A stretch of DNA of 64,000 bases from CAYQJL01 sp964573295 (lineage in GTDB: Bacteria; Eisenbacteria; RBG-16-71-46; CAIMUX01; WJJG01), in NCBI GenBank assembly GCA_964573295.1, contig CAZNJE010000002.1:1-64000 (forward strand). The letters are read 5' to 3'. The notes beneath the pieces are model-generated. The model did not search any database, had not been told where the DNA came from, and saw only the letters and a program-made list of their open reading frames with translations. Below are positions 17,818 through 25,561 of the stretch, one piece after another. The number at the start of each line of letters is the position of its first letter. Position 1 is the first letter of the stretch. Position numbers and translations under genes: made by a program.

Positions 17818-18197
17818 TTCATCTGATGCCGGATGCCAGGCTTGCATGCGGCTTGCATGAGGCTTCCAATGGACGGGTCGGCGGCCCGAAAGCGCCGTCC
17901 GGCCCGTCCGGCCCGTTGGGCCCGTCCGGCCCGTCCATTCTGTCGCACGCGATACACCGCCCGACACAGCCCCCATCGCCGGCAGGCTGAGAGCGATGCG
18001 CGGCTCGCCTGCGCCGGTACGGACCCCACAGCACTCCACCGGCTCCGGCCAAAATACTCGTGCGATTCGGAGCTACGGATGACCTCCCCCTGATCGACAC
18101 CCCGCAGCTCTCTTCTCCTCGATCCCGGTAGCCAATCGGCAATCAGGAAGCTATCCTGCTTGGAGTCCAACCGCCATCGGGAGAAGGAGATTCCGTA
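17818..18197. other. Intergenic stretch with GC-rich repeats, no gene seen
   Basis: About 380 bp. Around 17899-17940 a 9-bp unit (ggcccgtcc) is repeated four to five times with small changes. No coding frame looks real. AAGGAGA at 18184-18190 is the ribosome binding site of the next gene. Confidence 0.55.
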
Positions 18198-19202
18198 GTG
18201 ACCGTGGAACTCGACCGCATTCGCGCTACGTTCCGCCGCCGGCTGGCTGCTTGGCCGCTGGCTGCTTGGCGGCCGGCTGCTTGGCCGCTGGCTGCCGGCC
18301 TCATCGCCTGTTCTCTGGCAGGCTGTGATGGCGAATCACCACCAGAGCAGAGCCAGGACTATGTGGAGCAGATCGAGGCCTGGCACGCCGAACGGGTCGC
18401 GAGCCTGAAGCGTCCGGATGGATGGCTCTCACTGATCGGTCTGCATCGGCTGGAGGTGGGCGCGCGGCGCATCGGCTCGGGCAGTCGCGCGGACATCCCG
18501 CTGCCGGATTCGGCACCGCTCGAGGTCGGGATGTTCGTGGTAGGCCCCGATCAGGTCACCTTCGCGGCGCACCCGCGGGGACGGGCTGTCGAGTGCCTGA
18601 CCGCCGAAGACGGGACCGAACGGACCCACCCTGTCAAGGGCCTGCCCGTGGTCACCGACGCCGCGGGCGACCCGACCGTGCTGGGCGTCGACAGCCTGCG
18701 CTTCTATGTCATCGAGCGAGGACGTGAGCGTTTCGTGCGCATCAAGGACCTCGCCCATCCGCGAATCGCCGAGTTCGAGGGAGTCGATCGCTTTCCGGTA
18801 GACGAACGGTGGCGGATCGAGGCCCGTCTCGTGGAGGATCCCGAGCGTCGCACGATCTCGATCCCCAATGCACTGGGGCAGAGTGAACCGTCGCCATCCC
18901 CGGGCCGGCTGGTCTTCGAGGTCGGCGGCACACCTTGCACCCTGATCCCACTGGGAGAACCCGGAGAGAACCTCTTCATTGTCTTCGGAGACGCAACCAC
19001 CGGCAACGAGACCTACGAGGGCGGACGTTTCCTCTCGGCCGGCGCCCCGGACTCGAGCGGGATCGTCATGCTCGACTTCAACCGCGCGATCAATCCGCCG
19101 TGCGTCTTCTCGCCATACGCCACATGTCCCCTACCTCCGCCAGAGAACATCTTGCGCGTACCGATCCCGGCCGGCGAGAAGACGTGGGGCTCAGACCACT
19201 AG
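18198..19202 (+). CDS. DUF1684 family lipoprotein
   Basis: The C-terminal part carries the DUF1684 signature (DFNRAINPPCVFSPYATCPL, PPENILRVPIPAGEK) and an upstream LFIVFGDATTGNETY block; the family is widespread and its function is not established. A GTG start at 18198 has AAGGAGA 7 bp upstream. The signal sequence ends in a lipobox L-A-G-C with Cys43, so the protein should be an outer- or inner-membrane lipoprotein. The signal region contains near-perfect L-A-A-W-P repeats from a 15-bp DNA repeat, which lengthens the peptide before the lipobox. 334 residues, normal for the family. Confidence 0.85.
   Translation: MTVELDRIRATFRRRLAAWPLAAWRPAAWPLAAGLIACSLAGCDGESPPEQSQDYVEQIEAWHAERVASLKRPDGWLSLIGLHRLEVGARRIGSGSRADIPLPDSAPLEVGMFVVGPDQVTFAAHPRGRAVECLTAEDGTERTHPVKGLPVVTDAAGDPTVLGVDSLRFYVIERGRERFVRIKDLAHPRIAEFEGVDRFPVDERWRIEARLVEDPERRTISIPNALGQSEPSPSPGRLVFEVGGTPCTLIPLGEPGENLFIVFGDATTGNETYEGGRFLSAGAPDSSGIVMLDFNRAINPPCVFSPYATCPLPPPENILRVPIPAGEKTWGSDH
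18245..18299. repeat. 15-bp tandem repeat inside a lipoprotein signal peptide
   Basis: Units at 18245-18259, 18260-18274, 18275-18289 and a partial one from 18290 (ggctgcttggccgct type) encode L-A-A-W-P/R in the signal peptide of the DUF1684 lipoprotein. Confidence 0.9.
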
Positions 19203-19233
19203 GTGAGAGACCATCACAAGAGGCGAAATGCAT

Positions 19234-19299
19234 CCAATCGCCACCAAACGACGCTGAGCATGCCCGAACCGCGCCAATCGCCACCAAACGACGCTGAGC
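19234..19299. repeat. Perfect 26-bp direct repeat, 40-bp period
   Basis: Copies at 19234-19259 and 19274-19299 are identical (both contain caccaaacgacgctgagc) and are separated by 14 bp. They lie between two lipoprotein genes. The spacing is about four helical turns. Confidence 0.85.
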
Positions 19300-19448
19300 G
19301 AGACCAAGTACGCACCTACTTGTCGTTTTGTGGTATCCTTGAGACGTGGATATCGTAGGGTCCGGTGTCGACACCCCCCCGCTTGACTGGCTTGCCGCGC
19401 GTTCCCCCGTTTGCCCGTGTGGTCGAGGCCTGGATGAGGAGAACGATC

Positions 19449-20156
19449 ATGCGCGCGATACTTCCGCTCCTGCCGTGCATTCTTGCCCTCTTGTCTTGCT
19501 CGTGTACGAGCGAGTTCTCAACCTCTCCCCCGTCCGAGCACGCCGACAAGGATGCCTCGGTCATAGGCGACGCCGGGGCAGACAGCGGTGGGGAGGGTAG
19601 CGCCGGCGCCGATGACGGTGGCGCGGGTGACGGCGGCGCCGATGACGGTGGCGCTTCACTCGGCGATCCCGCTCTGTTACCGAACTGGCAACGCGATTAC
19701 GTGGGCTGGATCGTCATCCCCGACAATGAGGGACCGCATGCTCCGGAGTTGTACCCGGACGAGACATTTGATCTCACCTTCGTTGGCACGCAGGAGAACT
19801 CTTCCCGTCTCGCGTTCCGGTGCTACGAACGCGAGGCCGCTCCCGGCATCTGCATCACGGCGCACTGCGCGTACGGCGGACAGTCGGCACTGTTCTGGGC
19901 CCGGTGGTGCGGCGCAGGCGAAACCGCATTCGTCCAGCGTCCCGATATCGTCGCTGCGGTCTTCCACGTGCCGCCGATGTCTATCCATGCTCCCGCCGGG
20001 CAGGGCCGCGGCGTCGTGCTCGAACCCAATCCCTACTGGCACGCCTCGCAGCCACCGCCGGCGGTATGCTTCACCGGACAAGGCATCAAGGCCAACGGGG
20101 GCGGCTGGGTCATGGTCTACTCGACCCAACCTGACGTCGAATTCGGCGCGGAGTAG
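19449..20156 (+). CDS. Lipoprotein with Asp/Gly-rich linker, unknown function
   Basis: The ATG at 19449 has GGAGA at good spacing and gives MRAILPLLPCILALLSC, a signal peptide with lipobox L-L-S-C (Cys17); the frame is open further upstream but without such support. After a Ser/Asp/Gly/Ala-rich linker (about 35-75, ADDGGAGDGG-like) comes a globular domain with several cysteines (RCYE, C-x3-HC, WC). The domain is probably disulfide-bonded and outside the cytoplasm. I do not recognise it. It is downstream of another lipoprotein gene but separated by the 26-bp repeats. Confidence 0.65.
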   Translation: MRAILPLLPCILALLSCSCTSEFSTSPPSEHADKDASVIGDAGADSGGEGSAGADDGGAGDGGADDGGASLGDPALLPNWQRDYVGWIVIPDNEGPHAPELYPDETFDLTFVGTQENSSRLAFRCYEREAAPGICITAHCAYGGQSALFWARWCGAGETAFVQRPDIVAAVFHVPPMSIHAPAGQGRGVVLEPNPYWHASQPPPAVCFTGQGIKANGGGWVMVYSTQPDVEFGAE

Positions 20157-20458
20157 CGCGGCTAGTCGGATCACGGTATCGGGTAGATTCACATTGGACT
20201 CAGCAGCTAATGAGCACCTGGGGGACACCGTCTGCCCAGACAACTCGCGAGTGGGCAACGCCGACAGCGTCACGTCAACCCGTCGCCACGCGATCCGGGC
20301 GGTGGCCCAGAAACCCCGGAGACCTCCCCCGGGTACGAGGGAATGCCTGCTACAAGCTTCAGGATCCGGCCCGCGGGGGACGATACTATCTCTACGGGCC
20401 GGGCGCTGGTGGCTTGCGGTCCAACTACTTCGTAGCACGCATGCTGGAGAGGTTGCGC
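20157..20458. other. Intergenic stretch, no supported gene
   Basis: About 300 bp. The frame of the next gene is open through much of it, but the residues are Arg/Thr/Pro-rich without conserved look, and the ribosome binding site GGAGAGG lies only before 20459. I see no RNA gene. Confidence 0.45.
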
Positions 20459-21178
20459 ATGGCCTCGGCCGTCTTGATCATGGGGTTTCCGCTTGTTTTC
20501 CTGAGCCTTCTGGCCCTGGGCACCCTATCCGGCATCTGGGACAGAGGGATGCGCCAGCGGTTCCTGCGCGCCCATCACTTCCGCGCCTGCCTGCCCGAGA
20601 AGGCGGCGCTGTTCCGTCAAGCGTCGCGGCTGTTGCAGGAAGCCCAGGATTCGCTCCAGGTCCTGAGCCCGCACATGCGCCTCGAAGCCGGCACGCCGGT
20701 CTTTCACTTCGGCCTGCACCGCTCGATGCCCGGCGGGGGCAATCACGTGGGGCGAGCGTTCATGCTCCCGCTCGGCCTGTCGACGGCCGGCCCATTCGTG
20801 CTGGTATTCCGAACCCCCGGCATTCCGGGCGGCTTCCTCACGCCCGTGCTGCGGAAGATCGAGCACGTCCGTGGTCTGAACGCCACTACCGGCCTCCGGC
20901 CGGCACCGGTGACCAAAGGGATCGGCGCAGATCCTGGTCGCCTTCTGGCTGCCTTCACGCCTGAGGGCACCCCCCCCGCTCATCTACTCGAGCCGCAGGT
21001 CAGACGCTATCTGAGCGCGGCAGCCCAGGCGGGGGTCACTCACTGTATCTACCGGGATGGATGGCTGTTACTGGAACACCCCGCAGGCAATCGCACGGAT
21101 CTCGAGGCGGTCTGGGAGGCCGTCTCGGGCTTGATCCATCGAACGTCCTTACCCGAGGAGTTACCCGCCGCAGGTTGA
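20459..21178 (+). CDS. Membrane-anchored protein of unknown function
   Basis: From the ATG at 20459 (GGAGAGG upstream) the protein starts with one strong membrane helix (ASAVLIMGFPLVFLSLLALG) followed by about 210 residues without further helices, with a basic segment after the helix. The soluble part is predicted cytoplasmic or periplasmic depending on orientation; the positive residues after the helix favour the cytoplasm. I see no known motif. It precedes a 15-bp repeat array and the promoter of the ArsR-methyltransferase gene. Confidence 0.55.
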   Translation: MASAVLIMGFPLVFLSLLALGTLSGIWDRGMRQRFLRAHHFRACLPEKAALFRQASRLLQEAQDSLQVLSPHMRLEAGTPVFHFGLHRSMPGGGNHVGRAFMLPLGLSTAGPFVLVFRTPGIPGGFLTPVLRKIEHVRGLNATTGLRPAPVTKGIGADPGRLLAAFTPEGTPPAHLLEPQVRRYLSAAAQAGVTHCIYRDGWLLLEHPAGNRTDLEAVWEAVSGLIHRTSLPEELPAAG

Positions 21179-21216
21179 TGGCTGCATGTCGAGAGATCGA
21201 TCCGCAGCTGGCACGC

Positions 21217-21306
21217 AACCCTACCCGCCGCAACCCTTCCCGCCGCTGCCCGACTCGCCGCTGCCCGACTCGCCGCTGCCCGACTCGCCGCAACCCTACC
21301 CGCCGC
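21217..21306. repeat. Six 15-bp tandem units with A-A-B-B-B-A order
   Basis: aaccctacccgccgc (21217-21231 and 21292-21306) flanks one variant copy and three identical tgcccgactcgccgc units (21247-21291). A similar acccgccgc is also present just before the stop of the preceding gene. Confidence 0.9.
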
Positions 21307-21347
21307 TGCGTGGAGGACAGTCCGGAGGTTCCGGCCGAATTCAGCAC

Positions 21348-21381
21348 TTGACACATAAAAATATATCAATATCTTTATGTC
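21348..21381 (+). promoter_or_regulatory. Promoter with 28-bp ArsR-type palindrome
   Basis: TTGACA (21348-21353), 16 bp, TATCTT (21370-21375), then 6 bp to the A of the ATG at 21382. The segment 21353-21380 is an inverted repeat with 12-bp arms (acataaaaatat / atatctttatgt, one mismatch) and a 4-bp centre. It covers the spacer and the -10 region, so a bound repressor would block transcription. The downstream gene encodes an ArsR-family regulator, so autorepression is likely. No Shine-Dalgarno fits between promoter and ATG. Confidence 0.75.
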
Positions 21382-22341
21382 ATGGTCGATGGATTACTGG
21401 ACAGATTGAAGGCGCTGGCCGATCCCCTACGTTTGCGCATGGTGGGGATCCTTCACATGCAGGAGCTCGCCGTGACCGAGCTGGCCGAGGTGTTGCAGAT
21501 CTCCCAGCCGCGGGTCTCGCATCATTTGAGGGCGCTCAAGGAGGCTGACCTCATTTCGGTGCGCCGCGAAGGCAGCTGGACCTTCTGTTCGCTGCCGCAG
21601 GAGGAGGGAGCCGCGGGGAAGCTGCTCGCGGCGCTTGGTCCCGAGGCCGGCGGGTTCGAGCCGGAGCCGGAGGACCTGGCCCGGTTGCACCAGGTGATGG
21701 CGCAGCGACGCAACCGCTCGAAGGCCTACTTCGAGGCGGCCGCCCGCGAGTGGTCGGAGAAGGAGCCGCGCTTCGCGGGCAACGGCCTGCGTCACCAGGC
21801 ACTATCCTGGCTGCTGCCCGAAGACCTGAGCGTGGCCGACATCGGTTGTGGGAATGGTTTCATGGCCCAAGCCCTGGCCACCCGCGTGCGCCGGATCGTG
21901 CTGGTGGACCACTCTCCTGCCATGCTCCAGCAGGCTCGGGTCCGCCTGGGCCGGATACCGGGCGTCGATCTCGACTACCGCGTCGGTGAACTCGACGCGC
22001 TGCCGCTCGGCGACGGCGAAGTCGATGCGGCCGTCGCCAACCTGACACTCCATCATGCGCCGGATCTGGAGGCGGCGCTGCGCGAGCTGGGCCGGATCGT
22101 GCGGTCGGGAGGCGAGGTCATCATATCGGACCTGATGCCCCACGAGATCGATGCGCTGCGCGAACGAGAAGCGGACCTGCGTCTGGGCCTGGAGCCGGAA
22201 GCCCTGGCCGACATGTTGGCCGAAACCGGTTTCCACCGGGTGCGGCACGAACCGGGAATCGACGCCTTGCGGGCCGTCGCGAAGAACGGCGAAGAGAAGC
22301 TGCTGCCGATCTTCGTGATGAAGGCTTGCAGGCAGGGATAG
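21382..22341 (+). CDS. ArsR-family regulator fused to SAM-dependent methyltransferase (SahR-like)
   Basis: Residues 1-90 are a winged helix-turn-helix of the ArsR family (LADPLRLRMVGIL, ISQPRVSHHLRALKEADLISVRREG). Residues about 125-319 are a class I methyltransferase with motif I VADIGCGNGF and a following acidic strand (VLVDHSP). No metal-binding Cys pair is seen in the HTH. The next gene encodes S-adenosylhomocysteine hydrolase. This arrangement matches, as I recall, the SahR group of SAH-responsive repressors of methionine-cycle genes; the methyltransferase fold could be the SAM/SAH sensor. It is probably autoregulated through the palindrome overlapping its promoter. Confidence 0.85.
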   Translation: MVDGLLDRLKALADPLRLRMVGILHMQELAVTELAEVLQISQPRVSHHLRALKEADLISVRREGSWTFCSLPQEEGAAGKLLAALGPEAGGFEPEPEDLARLHQVMAQRRNRSKAYFEAAAREWSEKEPRFAGNGLRHQALSWLLPEDLSVADIGCGNGFMAQALATRVRRIVLVDHSPAMLQQARVRLGRIPGVDLDYRVGELDALPLGDGEVDAAVANLTLHHAPDLEAALRELGRIVRSGGEVIISDLMPHEIDALREREADLRLGLEPEALADMLAETGFHRVRHEPGIDALRAVAKNGEEKLLPIFVMKACRQG

Positions 22342-22415
22342 AAGTCGCAATCATGGCGGACCGTGACGCAACCTCAGAGCGCCAATCGAGAGGGCGCCAG
22401 TCGGGTGCTTCGCTC

Positions 22416-22430
22416 ACGGATCAGATCCGT
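22416..22430. other. Short perfect hairpin between regulator and ahcY
   Basis: acggatc and gatccgt are perfect 7-bp arms around a single A, about 30 bp before the ahcY start. It could be a weak RNA hairpin or a protein site. Confidence 0.35.
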
Positions 22431-22462
22431 CCGAATTCGAACGAACAAGACGCGAGGAAATC

Positions 22463-23899
22463 ATGGCAGAACTGACACTCACGCAAACGCTTCCCCACAA
22501 GGTCAAGGACTTGAGTCTGGCCGATTGGGGACGCAGGGAGATTGAACTGGCCGAGATCGAGATGCCCGGCTTGGTAGCCGTGCGCGAGAAGTACGGCCCC
22601 GAGAAGCCCCTGGCGGGACTGCGGATCACCGGCTCGCTTCACATGACCATTCAAACGGCGGTCTTGATCGAGACGTTGATCGAGCTCGGCGCAGAGGTTC
22701 GCTGGGCGAGCTGCAACATCTTCTCGACGCAGGATCACGCGGCCGCCACCATCGCCAAGAGCGGGGCCGCGGCCGTCTTCGCCTGGAAGGGCGAGACGTT
22801 GCCCGAGTACTGGTGGTGCACGTATCAGGCGCTCAGCCACGCGAACGGTCAGGGCCCCAACCTCATCGTCGACGACGGGGGCGACGCCACTCTCATGGTC
22901 CACTGGGGCCACGAGATCGAACAATACCACAAGACGCACGGCAGCTACCCGGACTGGGAGCTCGACGGCGACGACGCCATCGAGCTCTTCAAGCTCCTGA
23001 CCGAGATTCACGCCGAGGATCCGGAGCACTGGACGCGCCTGGTGCCGGATATCATTGGGGTCTCCGAGGAGACGACGACCGGAGTACACCGCCTCTACCA
23101 ACGCATGGAAGCGGGCACGCTGCTCTTCCCCGCCTACAACGTCAACGACTCGGTCACGAAGTCGAAGTTCGATAACCTGTACGGCTGTCGGGAGTCGCTG
23201 GCCGACGGTATCAAGCGCGCCACCGACACCATGGTCGCCGGCAAGGTCGTCACGGTGTGCGGATACGGTGACGTGGGCAAGGGCTGTGCGCAGTCGATGC
23301 GTGGATTCGGCGCGCGGGTGCTCGTGACCGAGATCGACCCGATCTGCGCTTTGCAGGCCGCCATGGAAGGCTTCGAGGTCGTGACGATGGAAGACACATT
23401 GCCCGAAAGCGATATCTTCGTCTCGGCTACCGGCAACTGCGAGGTCATCACCGCCGCGCATATGTCGCAGATGAAACACCGCGCGATCGTCTGCAACATC
23501 GGCCATTTCGACAACGAGATCCAGGTCGGGAAGCTGCAGGCCTGGCCCGACATCCAGCACCGGAACATCAAGCCCGAAGTGGACGAGTACATCTTCCCCG
23601 ATGGACACAGCATCATCCTGCTGGCCGAGGGCCGGCTCGTGAACCTGGGCTGCGCCACGGGTCATCCCTCGTTCGTGATGAGCAACTCGTTCACGAACCA
23701 GTGCCTGGCCCAGATGGCTCTGGCCAAGGACCGCCCCGCCATCGGGGTCTATGTCTTGCCGAAGCACCTGGACGAGGAAGTCGCCCGGCTTCACCTAGAC
23801 AAGTTGGGGGTGAAACTCACGCGCATGACCACCAAGCAGGCGAAGTACCTGGGCGTGCCGGTCGAGGGTCCCTACAAGCCGGACCACTATCGGTACTAG
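22463..23899 (+). CDS. ahcY: S-adenosylhomocysteine hydrolase
   Basis: 478 residues, typical for the bacterial enzyme. It converts S-adenosylhomocysteine to adenosine and homocysteine using bound NAD, removing the product inhibitor of methyltransferases. Visible signatures are the substrate-side ITGSLHMTIQTAVLIETL and ASCNIFSTQDHAAA, the NAD site VVTVCGYGDVGKGCAQSMRG, and the conserved C-terminal KPDHYRY. The start ATG has GAGGAAA upstream. It lies 121 bp after the ArsR-methyltransferase gene on the same strand, probably one regulon. A 14-bp tandem repeat starts inside its stop codon region. Confidence 0.97.
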   Translation: MAELTLTQTLPHKVKDLSLADWGRREIELAEIEMPGLVAVREKYGPEKPLAGLRITGSLHMTIQTAVLIETLIELGAEVRWASCNIFSTQDHAAATIAKSGAAAVFAWKGETLPEYWWCTYQALSHANGQGPNLIVDDGGDATLMVHWGHEIEQYHKTHGSYPDWELDGDDAIELFKLLTEIHAEDPEHWTRLVPDIIGVSEETTTGVHRLYQRMEAGTLLFPAYNVNDSVTKSKFDNLYGCRESLADGIKRATDTMVAGKVVTVCGYGDVGKGCAQSMRGFGARVLVTEIDPICALQAAMEGFEVVTMEDTLPESDIFVSATGNCEVITAAHMSQMKHRAIVCNIGHFDNEIQVGKLQAWPDIQHRNIKPEVDEYIFPDGHSIILLAEGRLVNLGCATGHPSFVMSNSFTNQCLAQMALAKDRPAIGVYVLPKHLDEEVARLHLDKLGVKLTRMTTKQAKYLGVPVEGPYKPDHYRY

Positions 23900-23949
23900 C
23901 CAGGCTGTACTGGCCAGGCTGTACTGGCCAGGCTGTACTAGCCAGGCTC
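23894..23949. repeat. Four 14-bp tandem units over the ahcY stop codon
   Basis: tactagccaggctg (23894-23907, contains the TAG stop 23897-23899), tactggccaggctg twice, then tactagccaggctc (23936-23949). The outer units keep TAG, the inner ones read TGG. Confidence 0.95.
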
Positions 23950-23971
23950 AACTAATCGAAGCAGATGTGTG

Positions 23972-24004
23972 CGGCCCCTGGACATCTCGTCCGGGGGCCG
24001 TCCT
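23972..24004. terminator. Strong hairpin terminator between convergent transcription units
   Basis: 12-bp stem (23972-23983 with 23989-24000, one G-T pair) with loop atctc, followed by tcctt on the plus strand. It ends the ahcY unit and, as a palindrome, could also stop the minus-strand exporter operon. Confidence 0.7.
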
Positions 24005-24019
24005 TCGTGCCCCGGCCTC

Positions 24020-24250
24020 TTACTCGCGGATCACGCGAGGGAAGAGCACCTCGATCAACTCGCCGTAGCCTGTGCTGAAGGTGGGGCTCATCAGCGCCTC
24101 GAGCTGAAGGTGCTCTTCCACCGGCGAGCCAGACCCCGCCGCCGCCAGCGCACATGCGTGTGGACCCAATCCCGTCCGTCCCGCAAAGGCGTCGCGCGAC
24201 CGATCCAGCAGAATCGACAGGGGCCGCCCGTGTACGACCTGTTCGTACAT
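24020..24250 (-). CDS. Small protein at the end of the ABC exporter operon, unknown
   Basis: A 76-residue frame starts 7 bp after the stop of the upstream permease gene and ends just before the terminator hairpin. It begins MYEQVVHGRPLSILLDR and ends TGYGELIEVLFPRVIRE. It has no signal peptide or membrane helix. Its position makes co-transcription with the exporter likely. GAGG lies about 12 bp before the ATG, which is a little far. It may also be chance; I recognise no family. Confidence 0.4.
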   Translation of the reverse strand: MYEQVVHGRPLSILLDRSRDAFAGRTGLGPHACALAAAGSGSPVEEHLQLEALMSPTFSTGYGELIEVLFPRVIRE

Positions 24251-24256
24251 GATCGA

Positions 24257-25540
24257 CTAGGCCTCGTAGCGCAGGAAACGTGCTCCCAGCAAGGTGAAGG
24301 CGGCAGCAAACCCGAGCAGGGCCAGGCACGGCACGACAACCGCTCCCAGACCGGCGCCGTAGGAGATCAGTGCGTGGAAGCCGTCCATGGCCCAGGCGGC
24401 CGGCGAGATGTGTCCGGCGGTGCGCATCCAGGTCGGCACCACCTCCAGCGGCCACCAGCATCCCCCGATCGCACCCATGAACAGTGAAACGACCAGCGCG
24501 ATGACCGTGGCCTGCTCCACCTTCCGTAGCACCGCGCCCCAGAACAGGGCGATGGCGCCCACAGTCAACGCCAGGCAGAGGATGACGAGCGCCAACCCCA
24601 CCAGGCTGTTGCCGAGATAGACGCCCAAGAGGAACTTGCCGGCCAGCAGCAGAACCACCGCCTGCACCAGGGCAAGCAGTGTCCGTCCCAACAGCTTCCC
24701 GGTCAGGATCCCGGTACGGGAAATCGCATGCGTGGCGATGCGCGGCAGGATCCCGTCCTGCTTCTCCTGGGTCAGGAAGACGGCGCCGTAGATCGATGTA
24801 TTGACGAGCATGAAGAGGGTGAGTGTGGCCGGGAAGCTCTGACCCGTTCCGCTGGGCACGGGTCGCCCGCGACCGGCGGTCTCACTGGCAACGAGTACGC
24901 GGCCCGAATCAGCGGACGCGGCCTCGAAGGCGGTGATGAAGGCCTCGTCGATCACGAGCACCGCTTCGCTCTCCGGCTGCTCGCCGCCGTCCGCGGCCGC
25001 GGAGGACGGTGTCTCGAAGAGAGCACGCCAGTCGAAGGCCTCGAGTGGATCGGCACCGGTCTCGGTTTCGGCTTCGGCTGTGGATGCCGTCGTTTGTTGC
25101 GCCTCGGCCAGGTGGGCGATCGTGCCGATGACCGCCCGCTGCAGATGCATTTCGGCCGTGACCGAGGCCTCTTCATTCGAGCCGGACCGGCGGTGAAGCC
25201 GCAACGTCACGCCCTCCCCGGTGGCGACACTGTCTTGGAAGCCGGCCGGGATCAATAGGGCCCGCGGGAAGGCGGCTACCGTGTCGGGCTGCACGCTCTC
25301 GGAAACGCGCACCGCAAACCCCTCTTCGCCCAGCGATCGGGTGAAGGCTTGGGAAAGGTAGCTCTGGTCTTCGTCCACCACCAATAGGCTGATCGTGACA
25401 TTGCTGGGATCACCGCCGCGACTCATGGCGCCAAAGGCGTAGATGAAGACCACCGGCATGATGACCATCCAGAAGATGACCGGCTTGTCCTTGACCGTCT
25501 GCAGTAGGTCGGTGAAGGCGATGGCGAAAATGCGACGCAC
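24257..25540 (-). CDS. ABC-2 type exporter permease (second copy)
   Basis: N-terminal helix (VIFWMVIMPVVFIYAFGAMS), a large extracytoplasmic loop (about 40-225) and five C-terminal helices, the layout of ABC-2 permeases of the YhgE/NatB/DrrB type. A GTG start has GAGGGG 8 bp upstream. It begins 21 bp after the stop of the preceding permease gene, so the two permeases and the ATPase probably form a heteromeric exporter (ATPase dimer with two permeases). The loop contains an acidic low-complexity run (AEAETETG). The substrate cannot be told; drugs, lipids or toxins are all possible. Confidence 0.85.
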   Translation of the reverse strand: MRRIFAIAFTDLLQTVKDKPVIFWMVIMPVVFIYAFGAMSRGGDPSNVTISLLVVDEDQSYLSQAFTRSLGEEGFAVRVSESVQPDTVAAFPRALLIPAGFQDSVATGEGVTLRLHRRSGSNEEASVTAEMHLQRAVIGTIAHLAEAQQTTASTAEAETETGADPLEAFDWRALFETPSSAAADGGEQPESEAVLVIDEAFITAFEAASADSGRVLVASETAGRGRPVPSGTGQSFPATLTLFMLVNTSIYGAVFLTQEKQDGILPRIATHAISRTGILTGKLLGRTLLALVQAVVLLLAGKFLLGVYLGNSLVGLALVILCLALTVGAIALFWGAVLRKVEQATVIALVVSLFMGAIGGCWWPLEVVPTWMRTAGHISPAAWAMDGFHALISYGAGLGAVVVPCLALLGFAAAFTLLGARFLRYEA

Positions 25541-25561
25541 GTCGGTTCCCCTCTTGTGGGT

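Noticed and set aside
20210..20458. N-terminal extension of the gene at 20459
   Set aside because: Open frame but without ribosome site; residues look non-coding, whereas GGAGAGG precedes 20459.
22342..22462. SAH riboswitch before ahcY
   Set aside because: The gap has a 7-bp hairpin and some GC-rich pairing, but I could not fit the conserved SAH riboswitch core; control by the ArsR-type operator upstream explains the context.
22421..23794. Long minus-strand frame opposite ahcY
   Set aside because: ahcY is unambiguous; the antisense frame has no motif.
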